Shown: positions 31,674 through 33,820 of the stretch, one piece after another
Layout of the letters: each line of letters opens with the position of its first letter
How positions within the stretch are numbered: position 1 is the first letter of the stretch
NCBI GenBank assembly: GCA_021773175.1
Contig: JAJFKO010000005.1
Span: 1 to 33,820 of the forward strand
Source: Gammaproteobacteria bacterium
Lineage (GTDB): Bacteria; Pseudomonadota; Gammaproteobacteria; JAJFKO01
Length of the DNA: 33,820 bases
Direction: 5' to 3'
Position numbers and translations under genes: made by a program
Notes under the pieces: generated by a model
The model's database searches: none
What the model was told of the DNA's origin: nothing
The model's input: the letters and a program-made list of their open reading frames with translations, nothing else

Positions 31674-33820
31674 ATGGACCATCAGTATGTAAAGGAATCC
31701 ATCAAAACCGTTGTTGCATTTATTATTGCAATGGCGATTCCTATGGCATTCAATTGGCCAGAACCTATGTGGGCAGGCATAACCGTTTTAATGTTACGCG
31801 GCTTATCCACGGGTGACTCTGTTATTAACTCTACGGTTCGAATATTAGGAACAATTCTTGGCGGCTTATTTGCACTTGTATTAATCGCATACTTTGTGCA
31901 AGATCGTTGGCTTTTTATCAGCTGTTTAAGTATTTGGGTTGCAATATGTGCTTATTTTGCAACAGACAGTCCCTATCCTTTTGGTTTTATATTTGCAGGA
32001 ATTACAGCGGCACTAGTTGGTTTATTTGCTTTGCAGAATCCAACAACAATGAGTTTTAATATTTTCCAATATCGAACCACAGAAGTTGTCTTAGGGATTA
32101 TTATTACTTTCATTATTGGCGTGATTATTTGGCCCAATCTTGCTAGCTCAACCTATCGCAAACAATTAAGTTCCATGCTGTGTAATTGCCAACAATTATT
32201 AATAACGATCAATACAAATTATAATAAAGGTGTAACACAGCAGCACTATGATATAGAAAAAACTATCTCTTCTAGCTTAATGACTCTTGCTAAAAACTTT
32301 CAAGCTGCCAGCCATGATTCTTACTATATTGCTTATCATCAAAGTACTCTTTTGGAATTAAATAGTTTAATACATGACTTTGCTAATTCAGTAATCAATT
32401 TAAATGAAAGCCTCTTGCTCGATAATGATTTGATTGGCAGCCAATATATTACAAAACCACTTACTCATATTACTACTGAAATTTGTCGATGTTTATCTGA
32501 TTTAGAAGCATTAACGTTTCCCTTGAAACAAGACGTTTCATTTGAGCGTCTATCAAATCTTTACCTATTTGCTAAAGAGCAATTTTCTTCGCTTGATAAA
32601 CAACAATTCAAATCTGTATATGAAATCGCCAAAGTCTATACAATACAAGAATCATTATTTGAGAGCTGCCAAATATTAACGGCTATTTCTGAAGTATTAT
32701 CTACAATACAAGCTCGAAAAACTAGTAAGCAAAAGTACAAACAAAATAATACTAGAGTGCGTCATCTTTCTTCTTATAGCGACCTATTTCCAAGCGAACG
32801 TTTTCTTAAAGCAATAAAAGTTGGTATCGTCACCTTTTTAGCAAGTGCGGTCTGGATCTATTCTAACTGGCCAGGTGGTGTTCTTGGGGTTATCTATGCA
32901 GTTATCTTTGCTAATATTAATTGTTTACTACCAACCTCCTTAACTAAGCAAGTATTAAAAGGATTTGTTTTTGCCTTAGTCTTTGCTTTTATCGCTTATT
33001 TCCTATTATTACCGCAAATGTCAGGAATCATTGGCTTTAGCCTCGTTGTGGCACCATTTATCTTTATATTTAGTTATGTCGCCAATAATAAAAGTTATGC
33101 TCTTGCTGGCGTATTGGGAAGCATTGTTTTTGTTTCTTCATTGCATATCAGTAACCAACAGACTTATGATTTTATGAAATTCTCTTCAAATTACTTAGGC
33201 ATATTTTTGGGTGTTTTACTAGCTCTTGTGGCAATGAAAGTTCTCTGGCCTCAACAAGCAGAGAAAAAGCTCATTCGTCAGATAATCCATCTTTTTACTG
33301 TCTTTGAGCAATTAACTGAATTATTGCAAAAACATAATGCTGAAACAATAACAGATACACGCAATATAGATTTGCTATTACGACAGTTGAATTTATTACC
33401 AGCAAGAATTATCACGTGGAGTCGCTATATTGATCCACTTGACCACCCAACATTAGCCAAACATAAACTACATGACTTACAAATGAATCTACATTCATTA
33501 GCCTATCGATTTGAATTTTTAATTAAAGAACGCTGTAAAATAAAACATCATGCTGCTTTTGATCGTTACTCACAACCTATCAAGCAACTACGCAGCAATA
33601 TTATTCTAATAATAGCAATGTGGAAGAAAGCATTAAACACTAACACAAATATGCCAACGCAACAGTTACCTGATCTAACAGAAAATATGCAAGCTATAAA
33701 ACATGCATTAATGCAATTAAAAAACGATAATATAATCCACCTCCATAATGAGGAAATTGCAGCTTTACTTGCGATGTTGAGTTATTACGATGGCGTGGTT
33801 AAAACTATTTGCGTTTGCCA
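31674..33820 (+). CDS. aaeB: FUSC-family exporter, AaeB-like (C-terminus beyond right edge)
   Basis: An open frame from ATG 31674 to the window edge, with no stop over 715 codons. The sequence begins MDHQYVKESIKTVVAFIIAMAIPMAFNWPEPMWAGITVLML and shows a first TM block (about 8-160), a soluble helical region (about 165-370) and a second TM block (about 375-530, including SNWPGGVLGVIYAVIFANINCL), then a cytoplasmic tail. This is the AaeB layout: an inner-membrane exporter partnered with AaeA and AaeX. In Escherichia coli aaeX, aaeA and aaeB are co-directional; here aaeB is divergent from aaeX-aaeA. It is the second FUSC protein in the window, along with the one at 22217. Confidence 0.88.
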   Translation, partial: MDHQYVKESIKTVVAFIIAMAIPMAFNWPEPMWAGITVLMLRGLSTGDSVINSTVRILGTILGGLFALVLIAYFVQDRWLFISCLSIWVAICAYFATDSPYPFGFIFAGITAALVGLFALQNPTTMSFNIFQYRTTEVVLGIIITFIIGVIIWPNLASSTYRKQLSSMLCNCQQLLITINTNYNKGVTQQHYDIEKTISSSLMTLAKNFQAASHDSYYIAYHQSTLLELNSLIHDFANSVINLNESLLLDNDLIGSQYITKPLTHITTEICRCLSDLEALTFPLKQDVSFERLSNLYLFAKEQFSSLDKQQFKSVYEIAKVYTIQESLFESCQILTAISEVLSTIQARKTSKQKYKQNNTRVRHLSSYSDLFPSERFLKAIKVGIVTFLASAVWIYSNWPGGVLGVIYAVIFANINCLLPTSLTKQVLKGFVFALVFAFIAYFLLLPQMSGIIGFSLVVAPFIFIFSYVANNKSYALAGVLGSIVFVSSLHISNQQTYDFMKFSSNYLGIFLGVLLALVAMKVLWPQQAEKKLIRQIIHLFTVFEQLTELLQKHNAETITDTRNIDLLLRQLNLLPARIITWSRYIDPLDHPTLAKHKLHDLQMNLHSLAYRFEFLIKERCKIKHHAAFDRYSQPIKQLRSNIILIIAMWKKALNTNTNMPTQQLPDLTENMQAIKHALMQLKNDNIIHLHNEEIAALLAMLSYYDGVVKTICVC

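Noticed and set aside
1-33820. tRNA, rRNA, insertion sequence, prophage or attachment sites
   Set aside because: No tRNA-like cloverleaf, no transposase or integrase motif and no paired direct repeats bounding a block were seen by eye.

Overview
The window is AT-rich chromosomal DNA from a gammaproteobacterium. The gene content (KdsB with its Trm112-like companion, XseA, a QseB/QseC-type two-component system, an AaeXAB-type efflux set, a histone H1-like Lys/Ala repeat protein, and very large proteins of unusual architecture) would fit a host-associated member of the Legionellales (Legionella, Coxiella or Berkiella-like). That placement is an inference from gene content and composition, not from a marker gene. 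I see no rRNA, tRNA, CRISPR array, transposase or integrase.

Layout. (1) 1-2587, minus strand: a tight four-gene run led by an S24-type repressor, then an unrecognised 188-aa protein, a queuosine-precursor transporter (VUT/YhhQ family) and a SLOG-fold 'molybdenum carrier' protein cut by the left edge. (2) 2588-5317: a divergent control region with dyad-symmetry sites, a small 86-aa gene with a hairpin over its ribosome binding site, an NCS2 purine permease and a secreted DUF2147 protein. (3) 5318-8034: a histone H1-like gene with its own promoter and terminator, the ycaR-kdsB pair, and a uracil-DNA-glycosylase-like protein lacking the catalytic Asp. (4) 8215-12638, plus strand: a two-component system with a GGA-rich leader, then xseA and a tandem-GrpB-domain gene. 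(5) 12685-21969, minus strand: an accessory-looking block with a 715-aa protein of unknown function, a small secreted cysteine-containing protein, a fossil of a second GrpB gene, and a roughly 2005-aa protein combining a sacsin-like GHKL ATPase front end with about fifteen helical repeats. (6) 22217-33820: a transporter-rich stretch. Five closely packed minus-strand genes (an orphan OppC-like permease, three different MFS transporters and a FUSC-family exporter) precede an aae-type efflux set in which aaeX-aaeA and aaeB are divergently transcribed; aaeB runs off the right edge.

How the genes relate. The core parts (LPS Kdo activation, DNA repair nuclease, purine and queuosine-precursor uptake) are ordinary housekeeping and scavenging functions. 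The region most likely to hold something undescribed is 12.7-22.0 kb. Its giant ATPase-repeat protein has a recent internal 183-bp duplication, and the block is bounded on one side by an intact GrpB gene and contains a GrpB remnant, which suggests gene turnover there. A secreted effector role or a defence role are both possible for the large proteins; the sequence alone does not decide between them.
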